Below are positions 34,902 to 47,019 of a stretch of DNA of 64,000 nt, in pieces. The stretch is taken from assembly GCA_020055645.1 (NCBI GenBank), contig CM034549.1, positions 25,317,930 to 25,381,929 of the forward strand. The letters are read 5' to 3'. How positions within the stretch are numbered: the first letter of the stretch is position 1; every line of letters begins with the position of its first letter. The notes beneath the pieces were generated by a model, which saw only the letters and a program-made list of their open reading frames with translations, did not search any database and was not told the DNA's origin. The translations under genes were made by a program, and so were the position numbers. This DNA comes from Tomocerus qinae (lineage: Eukaryota; Arthropoda; Collembola; Entomobryomorpha; Tomoceridae).

Positions 34902-37253
34902 TCACTGTGCTAATCTGTCTTGTAGCACAACTTTTTGTGGCTTAGGCATTCTCATATGGGCTCCTGCAACTGTTTCCACATTTTTGGAGGTATCATTTGA
35001 GTCTAAACCAACTTTGAACCTTTGAAATAAACTGGCCGTAAATAAGAAGACCTGATCTCTTGCCAAACTTTCCCCAGGACAAAGTCTTCTGCCGTAGCCA
35101 AAGGGAAGAACAGCGTCATGTTTCACAAACTTTGTTCCATCTTCATTTAAAAATCGTTCTGGACGAAAATTTTCAGGATCGCCCCAGATTTTTGTGTCAT
35201 AATGAATACCATATACATTGGCCGTAACAGCAGTTCCTTTTGGTATGAAGTATCCTTGAAATTCAACATCTTCTAGGGCCTTGCGTGTAGGCCCTTTTGC
35301 AAGAGAACTATATCTCATCAATTCCGTCAATACTGCTTCTAAATATGGAAGACTGAAATAAAACGATATAAAAATTAAGATAATTCTAATGAAACAAAAA
35401 TTACATTTTTGGTACATTATCACTGTTTTTATCACATTATCTTATGACGTAGCAATATTTTTTATATTCATTACTAGATACACGGTCTGGGTTTTCAAGT
35501 GATTTTGAGATACCTACTGTAAGAAATTCGCAATGATTCTTATCATTAGCCTTAGATAGATAGGTAGATAGATAGATTAGATAAATAGGTATTAGCCGAC
35601 ATAAAGCTCATGACACTGTCTAATGTCAGCAGTTAGGGTTTGACACGTTTTATCATCAGTAACGTGGTCAACTACATGGGCTAGAGCTATGAAATGTCAA
35701 GTGCCCGCCTTAGAAAGCCTGGCAAGCACTTGATGCTGGAGTGTCATGAGCTTTGTGTGAAGAATTACTTCGGTTTATCTGAAAGCGAGGGCAGCCTGAA
35801 ATTTACTACAGTTTTGATATCTTCGTGCAGTTTTTCTTGGACATCAGGATGACGAGCCAAAACGAGAAATGCCCAAGTTAATGTATAACTCGTTGTTTCC
35901 GTTCCTCCACGGAAAATGTCATACAAAGTCATAACCAAATGTGACTCTGCAAAGTTGAAAGCATTAAGATGACAATTATTTTATTTTAAAAATTCGAATA
36001 ATAATTTATAATCATGATAACCGCATTTTTGTGCATTACCACCGTTTCCTTTGTAAAAGCTAGATTCAGGATCAGTCGTTTGATTCATGTGCTCGATATA
36101 ACAGTCCAGTAAGTCTCTATTATTTCCACTTTGGAAGGTTTGCTTGTGAGCTGATATAACCTCTTTCAAAAAGTTATAAATCGGTAAATTATTCCTTTGA
36201 TAAGCTTTTAAACCAGAATATTCTGGTAAAATTTTTGTAAGCCATGGGAAACATATCATCAATCCCGTCAGTTTTGCGGTTTCAATATTTCTATAGCCAA
36301 AAGTAAAAACAAGTTTCACCAATTCATTAATTTTACAGATATTATATTTTCTTTAATGTATTACGCTGTCAGATGGTGTATAAGATTTTGCATCTTTGTC
36401 TCGGATTGGGAATATCGTTCGCCAGCAACAATTGTCCACAATGCATTGAAAACAGCAATATTGAATCGGTCATTTATGAAAATGGGTTTGTTGACATCTT
36501 TTCTCAAGCTTTCAGTAAGTTCTTTAATCTCTTCATGGACCAGAGACTCCATTGACTTTTTACCGAACCCAAAATCTCGAAGTGTTTTCAATACAAACCT
36601 CCGTTGTTCCATCCATGCTTTCCCTTCCGTGTGTATGATTCCTATATAATTAGGTAAAAGATAAATGAACACAAATACACAAAATGGTTTTATTTTTTGT
36701 ATACAGCCTGATATTTTATTACAGACTGACAGACATGCTTTTATACCCTTAGGCAATCCAGTCTCAGGTTCCATTAAATGTGGAAATTGTACTCTTCCGC
36801 CCATATTATTATGGCTAAATAGTTCTTTAACTACCTTGGGATCATGAAGTACGACAGTTCTGTAATATTAATTTGATTAAATATATATCTTTTTATGATC
36901 AAATGAATCTATGTAGTAAATATATATTGCCTGAAATCAAGATTTGTAATGAAGAAATCGTTCTTATTTTAAACTACCAGCATCAATCGCAAAAATATCT
37001 CCATATTTTTCTTTGAGTTTTAGGTAATCCATATGTGGATTCGGACTCAGTTGAAACATATTTCCAAAAATGGGCCATGAGTATGGACCTTCAAAATTTT
37101 AAACAATTACAATAAGGATTGAAAGAACGGAATTTGAATTTTTGATAAAAATTACTAATTACCTGAAGGGTAATTCTTTGGTCTTCCCTTTTTACTCAAA
37201 TAAGAAACCAGGAAAATGAAAGAAAGGGACAATATGAAAAACGACACGATCAT
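34902..37253 (-). CDS. Cytochrome P450, clan 2 (copy B)
   Basis: Seven exons in the same positions as copy A, from the ATG at 37253 (MIVSFFILS..., membrane anchor, SKKGRPKNYPSG hinge) to the stop at 34902, giving a complete protein of about 490 residues. Landmarks: WMEQRR, GGTETTS, ELMR, NFRPERF and FGYGRRLCPGE. Relative to copy A there is a clean in-frame loss before the segment RLPSLSDKP in exon 6 and several replacements after the K helix (SSLAKGPTRKALEDV), a substrate-recognition area, which suggests altered substrate choice. No break is seen. It shares an upstream module with copy A and lies in the same direction as all P450s here. Confidence 0.92.
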
Positions 37254-38483
37254 TTTTATCAAATACCTACTACAGTATGTACTTATACGATAAGAATATA
37301 TAGTTCCGGATGGACTTTACGGGCTGAATGGCTGAAGGCCCACACTCCTCTCACCCGAAATCCAAGAAAAATGGAAATTTTTTTCTCAAAATACCAAAAA
37401 AATCGCGCTCCGGGTGATTATTTGCAATTTTTAGGCCATTTTTGACTCATTTCCGTCAAAAAAATGCCAAAAATTTCATAATTAAAGTATCTGTTGGAAA
37501 TCTTAGCCCCCCCGAAACTCAGTTCTGTATACGTGCTTGCGTTGTGGAATAGTTACTGCTTTTTACTGTTATTACTTTTTTTTTACCTAAAGAAAACCAA
37601 ATATGCCAATTTTAGGTGTATAATACAGAAAACTTTCCTTTCGTAATCGAGTGCTACTGACTAATACTAACTGAGTAAAGACAATCTGACAATATGCTAT
37701 GGAATTACTAGCATAAATAAGCACTTAATAATGCAATATTCAATTATCAGTTTAATCAGAACAAAGTAAAAATCCATTAAAGAATTTAAAGAGTACATTA
37801 ATTTAACCATTAAAGAATCATTGATAGCCATTTGGGTATTTTTTCCTAAATATATGAGTTGAGCGGGTCAATACTTTTTACACTTTTACCCGGTCCACAT
37901 TATCACCTTTCCTAATTTAAACCAAATGCTGATTCCTAAGCAGTAAACACTTTGAAATTTAGTAGCAGTGGCCTAGAATTATATGAATCGTAATGTTTCA
38001 TTGCGTCATATGGCAATTTTGATAAATACCGAATTAGTATAATTACTTGTTATCTCATTTCAACTAATGCATTTGCATTATCATGCGCATTATTTATTGC
38101 ATAATAACCCAGAACTTTTAGTTGCAGAACGAATAACGATGTATCACGTCAAGTGCAAGGTTTATTTAGTCTTGATCTCAAAGTATTTGAATTAGTAATT
38201 AGTATACAGTGGAGTTAAAATGCTTTGAATATTTACATTAAGGACGCCCACCGCGCCGGGATAGAAATTACTTAGAGCAACAAAATGCATGTTAAAAACG
38301 TCTTCACACCTGGCTCAAGTCCTCCCGAAGGACTAGGTCTATTTTTATTGGGCTTACATTTATGGAATAGTGCATGGGATATCGGTGAACAATAGGTGGC
38401 GGCTATGGATTGTCCCGTTATAAGAACCAACTTCCCAGTATAAAACTTTGATACATACACGCTACAATGTAAAAAAAATGGAA

Positions 38484-38545
38484 GATGAATTCGGATGAAT
38501 TCGGATGAAATGAGATGAATTCGGATGAAATCGGATGAACTGGTT
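38484..38545. repeat. GATGAATTCG tandem repeat
   Basis: Five to six imperfect units of the GATGAATTCG/GATGAAATCG type in a row; a simple minisatellite. Confidence 0.7.
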
Positions 38546-38645
38546 TGAAGCTTAAAATAGGCACAGAATATGGGTTTACGGTTTCAGAATGATTTTTAGG
38601 GCTCCAAAAATCATGCATTCACTTTCCCCATTATACACTAGTTAT

Positions 38646-38678
38646 AAATTTAATGTTTTCAATAATATACCCCAAAAG
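38646..38678. repeat. Half copy of the palindromic MITE
   Basis: TTTAATGTTTTCAATAATAT followed by ACCCCAA matches one arm of the elements at 21879 and 34774. The second arm is missing. Confidence 0.5.
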
Positions 38679-39074
38679 CAGTTTACTAATAGCAAACTGC
38701 ATTTTTGTCAGGTAACATCGGAAGACAGGTTCATCTCGTTCCTTTGTTCTCTATCTATATTGTTCTCTATCCATTGAATTCAAGACATAATTTTGGATTT
38801 AATGGCTGACATATCAAGTTGACGAGACAGAGACTCAAGACTTGAGAGAAAAATTGGCACATATTTTATTCCTTATGATAACAATTGATTTTAGAATAAT
38901 GCACAGAGTTACAATTAAGGAACCCAAGGGAAGTAAGAAGTAATGATGTAAAAGGCATTAGAATGTAGAAATTATTTTATTTTATTCAAAATGAACTTTA
39001 AGTATTCCCTAAAAAATTGCATCAAAATAAACAATGAGAAATTACAACTATATACCCGTTTGTAGGTTTATACT

Positions 39075-41190
39075 TCATTGTTGCGCATATCTATCGTGCA
39101 GAACTATATTCTGTGGCTTGGGATACATCATCGAAGTTCCTGGTATTGTCTCGATCTTTCTCGATTCATTAGGTCCCAAAATTACTTTAAATCTTTGGAT
39201 TAAACTGGCAGAGAATAAAAATAGCTGATCCCGTGCTAAACTTTCCCCGAGACAAAATCTTCTCCCGTAGCCAAATGAAATTAAAGCTTCATTTTTCACA
39301 GCTTTTGTTCCATCTTCATTAAGAAAACGTTCTGGACGAAAATTTTCAGGATCGCCCCACACTTTTGGGTCGTTGTGCACGCAATACAAATTAGCCAGAA
39401 CAGCAGTTCCTTTTGGGATGAAATGACCATGAAGTTCAACATCTTCCACTGTCCTACGAAACGTTAAAGGGACAAGAGCGCTGAATCGAAGCAATTCCAT
39501 CACTACTGCGTCTAAATATGGCAAACTAAAGCCGGAAACTATATTAATTAACGCTGGTCAATTTATGCACAAGTTTATACAGAAACCATTGGGAAATTTC
39601 TTAAGCGAGCTCAATTGTATCCGCCCACTCCCGATTCAAAAGTTTATTTTATGTCGAGACAGTTGCGAGTTGATTTGTTTTTAAAAATTATTTACGTACT
39701 TAGGTTTATCTGCTAAAGATGGCAATCTGGAGTCCCCAACAACATTTTTGATTTCGTCATGCAATTTTTCTTGAATATCAGGATGACGAGCCATTATTAG
39801 AAACATCCACGTTAAAGTAGTACTAGTCGTCTCCGTCCCAGCCAGGAAAAGGTCGTATAAAGACATAACCAAATGGAAATCTAATTTGAGAAACGTTTGT
39901 ACAAATAAATATTTTTTGAATGTTTTTTGCGTAAAAATTAGTCTTGTGATCTATAAGTATTTTCAAAGTAGATGCTTACAAGAAATGGATTGATTTTAAC
40001 TAACCTCCATTATTTTTATGAAAACTAGATTCGGTGTCAGTTGTTTCGTCCATATGTTGTAAGTAGCAATCTAAGACGTCTCTATTGTTTCCGCTTTGAT
40101 AAGTACTTTTGTGATCTGCTATAACTTCCCTCATGAAATTATAAACAGATGTGTTATTTTTGATGAAATTATTGAATCCAGAATATTCCGGCATTAATTT
40201 AGAAAGCCATGGGAAAAACAGCAAATATCCTGTTACATCAGAGCTCTCCATGTTCCTATGTTATAAATATATACTTTAACTATGAATGATTATCCACAGC
40301 TCTGATATTGAGAAGTAATGGAATTAATGACGAACATTTAAATATAGAATACTAACTGTGAAAGTTGATTAATAAGTGCTTGCATCTTTGTCTCCGAGTG
40401 GGAGCGTCGTTCGCCAACCAAGATGGTCCAAAGTGCATTGAAAACAGCAATATTAAATCGGTGGTTTGTGTGAATGGGTTTATTAACGTCTTCTTTTAAA
40501 CTTTCAATGAGTTCCTTAATCTCTTCATGCACTAAGGACTCCATTGACATTTTACCAAATCCAAAATCTCGAAGTGTTTTCAACATAAACCTTCGTTGCT
40601 CCATCCACTCTTTTCCTTCCGTAAACAAAATTCCTACACACAATTTAAATTTGTTTTTAAACTATCTAGAACCAGATTATAATTTCAATGCCTTATGAAC
40701 ACACCTTTAGACCCCCCTGATTCAGGTTCCATGAAATGAGGGAACTGTGGTCTTCCACTGATGTTCGTGTGACTAAATGCTTCTTTGATTAGTTTATAAT
40801 CATTTAGTATAACTGCCCTGTGAATGTCATTTTCTTGGGTAAGATTTTATGGCTTTTAATTACATGCTTTTTCCTACCAGCAATTAGCACTTAATTACAA
40901 TTTTTTCTTACTTGAGGCTTCCCAGATCAACGGCAAATATATCTCCATATTTCTTTCTTAGTTCTATGAAGTCCCTATAAGGCTCTTTGCTAAGCTGCAA
41001 AAGATTTCCCACGATGGGAAATGGATATGGACCTTTAAAATTTATAATTCTTGTGTTATTCCACTGAAATTCTTTATAAGCAATAATTATTGATCATACC
41101 TGGTGGATAATTTTTCGGTCGCCCTTTCTTACTCAAATAAGAAATTAACAGTACAAAACTGATGAATAGAATGACAAATGAAAGAATCAT
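39075..41190 (-). CDS. Cytochrome P450, clan 2 (copy C)
   Basis: ATG at 41190 (MILSFVILF..., membrane anchor, SKKGRPKNYPPG hinge) to the stop at 39075, seven exons like its neighbours, about 490 residues. Landmarks: WMEQRR, AGTETTS (helix I), ELLR (ExxR), NFRPERF and FGYGRRFCLGE, where Leu replaces the usual Pro after the ligand cysteine. The protein is clearly divergent from A, B and E (for example MPEYSGFNNFIKNN), so it is a separate paralogue with probably different substrates. A collapsed second copy of this gene lies at 46770-47019. No break is seen. Confidence 0.9.
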
Positions 41191-42436
41191 TTTTTCTCAA
41201 ATCAAGTCTAATAATTTTTTCACTTAGCTTAGCTTTATGAAATGCAAGATGCACTCCAAATTGAATATTACGAAATGCCCACTGCAGCTGCGGTGTAATA
41301 AATTTAGTCCTTTTATATGGACATTTCGGATCCAAAGTTCAATTACGTATACTATTATTGCTAATTAGGTATCAATATATTAAAAAGATTAGATATACCA
41401 ATGAAGTTGTGCCATGAAACAACGGGAGTTTACAGGGGATAAATGCAAATGTCAAGGCTTACATAAAAAATCAACAAACCAGATAAAACTGCATTAGGTA
41501 AAAGTATTATAGTACGTCAATTTATTAATAAAATACTCAATTCCATCCCGTCATACATAAAAAAGCTCTCTAAAAATTCAATTTTATTAAAGTACATTAA
41601 AGTAGTTCGATTCTTGACATCAATTAAAGGATGGCATTCTTCATGGCTATTTTACACATTCTTTATGTTATAGGTAGACTATACAACATAACTTGACAAT
41701 GTTATATTTGTATGGTGCTTCTTGTTAGATCCTCCAGTTAGTAATTAATTTGTTATCCCATTGCAAGTACCAATTTAAATTATCATGCAAATGCCTTGAT
41801 CTTGATAAAAGTTATTGCAACATAACCTATGCACAATAAATTGAAAAGATAACGACAAAAATAAGTCAAGTGCAAGGCCTACTATTTATCTCAAATTGTG
41901 AAATACAAATAAAATTGAAATGCAAACTTAAATATTATTTACGTAACGCGATATTGATATAGGAAATGCTCATTACTACTGAACTGATAAACAAGGTTAA
42001 CGATATGAGTACAGTAAAGTGCACTGTGCATCGAGTAGACTAAACTGACATTGATTTACAATGTACACTTAACAGATTTACTACAAATTATATTAAATGC
42101 ATACATGATCTATAGGTATTTAGTTTACACTTGTAACATTGTAATCATCACGTGGAAGTTTGTTGCAGTTTATTTAATTCGAGGTGCAACTTTTTTAAAC
42201 TTATAAAATTAAATTGCCTGCAAATAAGGAATAAATTCAAATGATGCAGTCAATAAACGTCCTTGAGAGAAGGTGTAGAATGAATAGCAAACAATATGGT
42301 ATTTTTCAATAGAATCACAATTTTAACTAAATACCATATAATTTTATCATTTGAATTTAATTTATGGTGATGGTTCTACAGTATACAATTGATAAATATA
42401 AGGGTGAAATAAGATTATTCAAATGTTATTTATATC
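41191..42436. other. P450 spacer, duplicated; no gene
   Basis: Upstream region of copy C. It aligns nearly throughout with 47020-48170 upstream of the collapsed C copy, including the CAAGTGCAAGGCCTA motif at about 41867. No separate gene was seen. Confidence 0.6.
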
Positions 42437-42905
42437 TTAGAGGTAAGGGTAAGGGCAACATAACTGGAGCACTAGGAAAGCACGATAATGGAGTTTTCCT
42501 GGGACGAAAAACCAACTCTAAAACGTTGGAAAATAGCTGTAGAAAATAAAAAGAGTTCATCCCGAGCTAAGCCCTCGCCCGGGCATAACCTTTTTTCAAT
42601 GCTAAATGGAAGGAAAGATTCATGACGAATGACAGATTTTCCATCTTCACTGACAAATCGTTCCGGGCGGAAGTTTTCTGGGTCTCCCCAGACCTTTGGA
42701 TCGTGAAGAACGCCATATTGGTTAGCAACCACAATTGTATCTTTTGGAATTGAGTAGCCTTGGAACTTTGTATCCTCCATAGCCAAATGAAAAACCCCTA
42801 GGGGGACTATTGTGGCGTAGCGGAGTACTTCAATGATAACAGCCTCTGTATATGGCATACTGGAATAACACAATTAAAATGAAACATCGGATACAGGAAA
42901 GAGAT
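42437..42905 (-). pseudogene. Orphan last exon of a P450 (copy F type)
   Basis: This is the last exon of a gene like copy F at 48171-48635, without any of the other six exons. Similarity runs from about 42437 up through the exon and stops in the adjoining intron near 42905, where unrelated sequence begins. The haem loop reads FSIEKRLCPGE: the conserved Gly of FxxGxRxC is replaced by Glu. A small deletion after RFRVGF shifts the frame before the family's C-terminal end. Both fit relaxed selection on a truncated duplicate that marks the end of a segmental duplication. Confidence 0.85.
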
Positions 42906-43267
42906 CTGCCGAGCTGAGTGGATGAAGACAGATAAATCATATATTTAGAAGTGGTACCCACTTAAATCTATATAAAGGTGATTTTTTGTCAAAGAAGATT
43001 AAAAACGTGAAATATTTTCGCCCGAAAATGTTTTGTTAGTAAAAATCTATTGTGTTGGTGTAATATTTGATTTATGCAATACTCATTTTTAGAAATTAGA
43101 ACCCCGGTAAATTCAATTTCTAGATACGTCCTTGGCCACTAGTGTATAGTATAATAACATTTGATCATCTACTTTTACTACAATTTCTAGCTCAAGAAAA
43201 GAGCGAATTATAATCATTTGCGAATTGATTTTATTTACATTTTACTTTACAGATTTCATGAACCAAC
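42906..43267. other. Junction between duplicated P450 blocks
   Basis: Left part has no match elsewhere in the window. From about 43140 it aligns with the region just downstream of copy B (34700-34900). It therefore spans the seam of the tandem duplication. Confidence 0.5.
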
Positions 43268-45318
43268 TCACTGTACTAATCTGTCTTGTAGTACAACTTT
43301 TTGTGGTTTAGGCATTCTCATCTGGGATCCTACAACTGTTTCAATATTTTTAGAGGTATCATTTGAGTCTAAACCAACTTTGAACCTTTGAAATAAACTG
43401 GCCGTGAATAAAAAGACCTGATCTCTTGCCAAACTTTCCCCAGGACAAAATCTTCTGCCATAGCCAAAGGGAAGAACAGCGTCGTGTTTCACAAACTTTG
43501 TTTCATCTTCATTTAAAAATCGTTCTGGACGGAAATTTTCAGGATCGCCCCAGATTTTTGTGTCATAATGGATACCATACAAATTGGCCATTATGGCAGT
43601 TCCTTTTGGAATGAAGTATCCTTGAAATTCAACATCTTCCACAGCCCTGCGTGGGATCATTGTTACTAGAGAACTGTATCTCATCAATTCCGTCATTACT
43701 GCTTCTAAATATGGCAGGCTGAAACAGAATGATATGAAATGACATTTATTTGGAAATTAATATGTGACAATCCAATACAATGATAATTAATTAGTTACTT
43801 CGGTTTATCTGAAAAGGAGGGCAATCTGGAATCTCCAACAACAGTTTTGATTTCTTCGTGCAGTTTTTCTTGGACATCAGGATGACGAGCCAAGACGAGG
43901 AATACCCACGTTAATGTATAACTCGTTGTTTCCGTTCCTCCAAGGAAAATGTCATATAAAGTCATAACCAAATGGGACTCTACATAGTTAAAGGTTACAC
44001 CTCTCTGTAGATTTTATAATGTGTATATCTTAATTTCAGGTTAATTCTGGTTTAATAGCCTTTATGTGTCACTTACCACCGTTTTCTTTGTAAAAGCTAG
44101 ATTCAGAATCAGTAGTTTGATTCATGTGCTCAATATAACAGTCCAGTAAGTCTCTATTATTTCCACTTTGGAAGGTTTGCTTGTGAGCTGATATAACCTC
44201 TTTCAAAAAGTTATAAATCGGTAAATTATTCCTTTGATAAGCTTTCAAGCCAGAATATTCTGGTAGCATTTTTGTTAGCCATGGAAAGCAGTACATCATT
44301 CCAATAATTTTCAAAGATTCCATGTTTCTGTATCGGAAATGTGAGACGTGCTTTACTGATTTATAAATATAAATAGATTTGCAATAATTTAAAATTAATA
44401 AATGTCTTACGTTGTCAGATGGTGTATAAGAGTTTGCATCTTTGTTTCGGATTGGGAACACCGTTCGCCAGCCATAATTGTCCATAATGCATTAAAAACA
44501 GCAACATCGAACCGGTCATTTATGAAAATGGGTTTGTTAACATCTTTTCTCAAGCTTTCGGTAAGTTCTTTAATCTCTTCATGGATCAAAGACTCCATTG
44601 ACTTTTTACCAAATCCAAAATCTCGAAGCGTTTTTAATACAAACCTCCGCTGTTCCATCCATACTTTTCCATCCGTAACTACAATCCCTAAAAATAAAAT
44701 TGCGTGAAGAAAAATGAGCACAAAACTCTAAACGACTTTCGTAACTCTCATTATACGTCGTACATGTGCATGTGTGAGCATCATTATATTTTATATGGTC
44801 CATATACCTTTGGGCAATCCAGTCTCAGGTTCCATGAAATGTGGAAATTGAGGTCTTCCACTGATATGAGTATGCATATACGCTTCTTTAACTAACTTGG
44901 GATTATTAATCACCACAGTTCTGTAATATCATTGGTAGCTTATGTTTTAACGGCCAGGAGAATAATTGGTAAATATTTTAAATTTGTACTTAGATGAACG
45001 GAGAAAATTTTTGTTCTCCTTACTTTAAACTGCCGAGATCTATCGCAAAAATGTCTCCATATTTTCCTTTAAGTTTGATATAATCAATATGTGGTTCTGG
45101 GCTTAGTTGGAACATGTTCCCAAAAATGGGCCATGAGTATGGACCTTTAAAGTTTAATGACAATAAATTCCAGATTTTCAAAAAATATTTGTAACATAAA
45201 TTGAATTTTAGATAAATTATTAGTTACCTGGTGGGTAATTCTTTGGTCTTCCCTTCTTACCCAAATAAGAGACCAGGAAAATGAACGACAGAAACAATAT
45301 AAAAAACGACACGATCAT
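43268..45318 (-). CDS. Cytochrome P450, clan 2 (copy E)
   Basis: ATG at 45318 (MIVSFFILF..., GKKGRPKNYPPG hinge) to the stop at 43268, seven exons, about 490 residues. Landmarks: WMEQRR, GGTETTS, ELMR, NFRPERF and FGYGRRFCPGE. It is closest to copies A and B but differs in SLVTMIPRRAVEDV after the K helix and in DRFDVAVFNALW before helix I. No break is seen. It is the counterpart of copy B in the second duplication block (E - collapsed C - F). Confidence 0.92.
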
Positions 45319-45662
45319 TTTTATCAAATACCTATAAAATTAATACTTCGGTGTGAAAATTATTATTTTCTGCCTATTTATTGTTATATGCTACTCAAAA
45401 CTGCTTTTATGTCGGGTACATACTAAAGAAAGACTTCCCATTAGTAATGCGTAGTGCTGACTGAGCTCTACACTAATTAAGTAATGAAACTATATGGAAT
45501 AAATATGCAGAATAGGCACTGAGTAATGAGTAATGAATAATGAACGCAACATTCAATTACATTTCTAGTTGTACCATCATTTAGATAATAAAATAAATTA
45601 TTTACAGGGTGTTACAAATCCAATTTCGTCCCCTCTAAAAGAAGACCGTTCAAAGTTACATT
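45319..45662. other. Upstream region of P450 copy E
   Basis: The segment around 45420-45540 is a diverged relative of the upstream modules of copies A and B (GAAACTATATGGAATAAATA, AGGCACTGAGTAATG). No gene was seen. Confidence 0.5.
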
Positions 45663-45836
45663 CAGTGTTCAGTGACTGACCATTTTAACCAGCCATTTTA
45701 GCCTGCTTGTATTTTATCTGGCTGGTCAAAACGGTTTTTAGCCGAATAGAATCGAGCTATATGATCCAATGACTATAGCCATTTTAACCAGAGAAATTTA
45801 TCCGGCTAAAATGGCTAGCCGGGTGGTCAAAAAGTT
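45663..45836. mobile_element. Truncated or diverged hAT-type MITE
   Basis: Begins CAGTGTTCAGTGAC, like the element in the copy F intron at 48676, and has the same CGGCTAAAATGG and GGCTGGTCAAAA content. The matching right end (GAACACTG) is not found, so it is a partial copy. Confidence 0.6.
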
Positions 45837-45939
45837 AATTTAAAAAGCTTCCGAATGATTTAAACTACTTGCCTGTAATTTAGGTTCTTCCTATACAGGG
45901 AGTGACGTTAGATTTGTGCCTTTTATTAAGTGGTGTGCT

Positions 45940-46400
45940 ACACCGCTTTATAGCAATGCCTGATCTGTCTGTCTGTCCGTCGGTCTGTCTGTTAGCACGA
46001 TAACTCAAAAACGGTTGGAGATAATCAACTCAAACTTACTATGCGTGATGTAGGAATGAAAACGAAGTCGAGTTTGAAAATAAAATAAATTGGACACACT
46101 GCCTGTGGCCGTGGTCCAAAAATTATAAATTGGTGTAACTTTAGTTATTGACATTGTAGAACGTCATGAGATAGCTCGTTCGAAAGGTTTAGTCGTTAGG
46201 CCATGTCAATGACAAGTCGCACGTGTCAAAAGGTCAAAGGTCATTGAAAAAATTCACTAAAAACGTCGTGTAACGTCAGATCATCAGTTCAAACTTTTTA
46301 AGCAATTTCACACGACTTCTTTACATCCATTTGGAGATGGTTTATTTATATGCAGGCCACCTACCATGCCATATCATTACCTAATCGCACTGTCTGTTAG
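45940..46400. repeat. Interspersed repeat with CTGT run
   Basis: A TCTGTCTGTCTGTCCGTC run is followed by AGCACGATAACTCAAAAACG and about 300 bases of non-coding sequence with GGCCATGTCAATGAC and GGTCAAAGGTCATTG. I recall similar CTGT-run/ACGATAACTC sequences as dispersed repeats in other arthropods, but I cannot assign a superfamily. Confidence 0.4.
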
Positions 46401-46769
46401 CCTTTATTTCTCTGCCAGACACTCTCCATGTAAAAAAACTTATACATATCCGTGTGGACTACATTAATAGCTATATACACATTCAATGATGGATGTTAAT
46501 TTATTTAATCTTGTTCATTTGTTCTCTTATCATCGATAAAATTCAAGACACAATTTTGGATGTAATGGTTAAAATATTAAGTAGTAGATGAGACTTGAGA
46601 GAAAAATTGGCACATATTTTATTCCTTATGATAACAATTGAATTCAGAAGAATATACAATGGAAGTAATGATGTAAAAGGCAGTGGAATGTAGAAATTAC
46701 TTTATTTTATTCAAAATAAACTGGTAACTATTCCCAGAATTACTTGCATCAAAATAAATTTTAACTATA

Positions 46770-47019
46770 CCTCCATTATTTTTATGAAAACTAGATTCGG
46801 TGTCAGTTGTTTCGTCCGTATGTTGTAATCTAAGACGTCTTTATTGTTTCCGCTTTCATAAGTAATTTTGTGATCTGCTATAGATTCTTTATTAGAAATT
46901 TTAGCTTTTACGTTTTAAGTGAACATACCTGGTGGATAATTTTTCGGTCGCCCATTCTTACTCAAATAAGAAATTAGCAGTACAAAACTGATGAATAGAA
47001 TGACAAATGAAAGAATCAT
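46770..47019 (-). pseudogene. Collapsed duplicate of P450 copy C
   Basis: About 46770-46910 matches the end of exon 5 of copy C (the region of ETTDTESSFHKNNGG) with small losses. It is followed directly by a good copy of exon 1 (46928-47019, from MILSFVILF to RPKNYPPG). Exons 2-4 and all exons after 5 are gone, yet the downstream flank (46540-46740 against 38770-38990) and the upstream flank (47020-48170 against 41191-42436) are retained. One or more internal deletions removed about 2 kb after the block was duplicated. Confidence 0.85.

Larger units (their letters stand above)
37254..39074. other. P450 spacer with small repeats
   Basis: Upstream region of copy B. About 37300-37510 is an insertion absent from copies A and E (GGACTTTACGGGCTGAATGG, C-rich end). 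37620-38250 is a duplicated upstream module. 38236-38460 is a GC-richer insert with a short hairpin (AGTCCTCCCGAAGGACT). No gene is supported. Confidence 0.5.

Noticed and set aside
36356-36649. Plus-strand frames that recur opposite P450 exon 4 (also near 26020 and 44402)
   Set aside because: They recur only because the sense exons are duplicated; no start context or family supports them.
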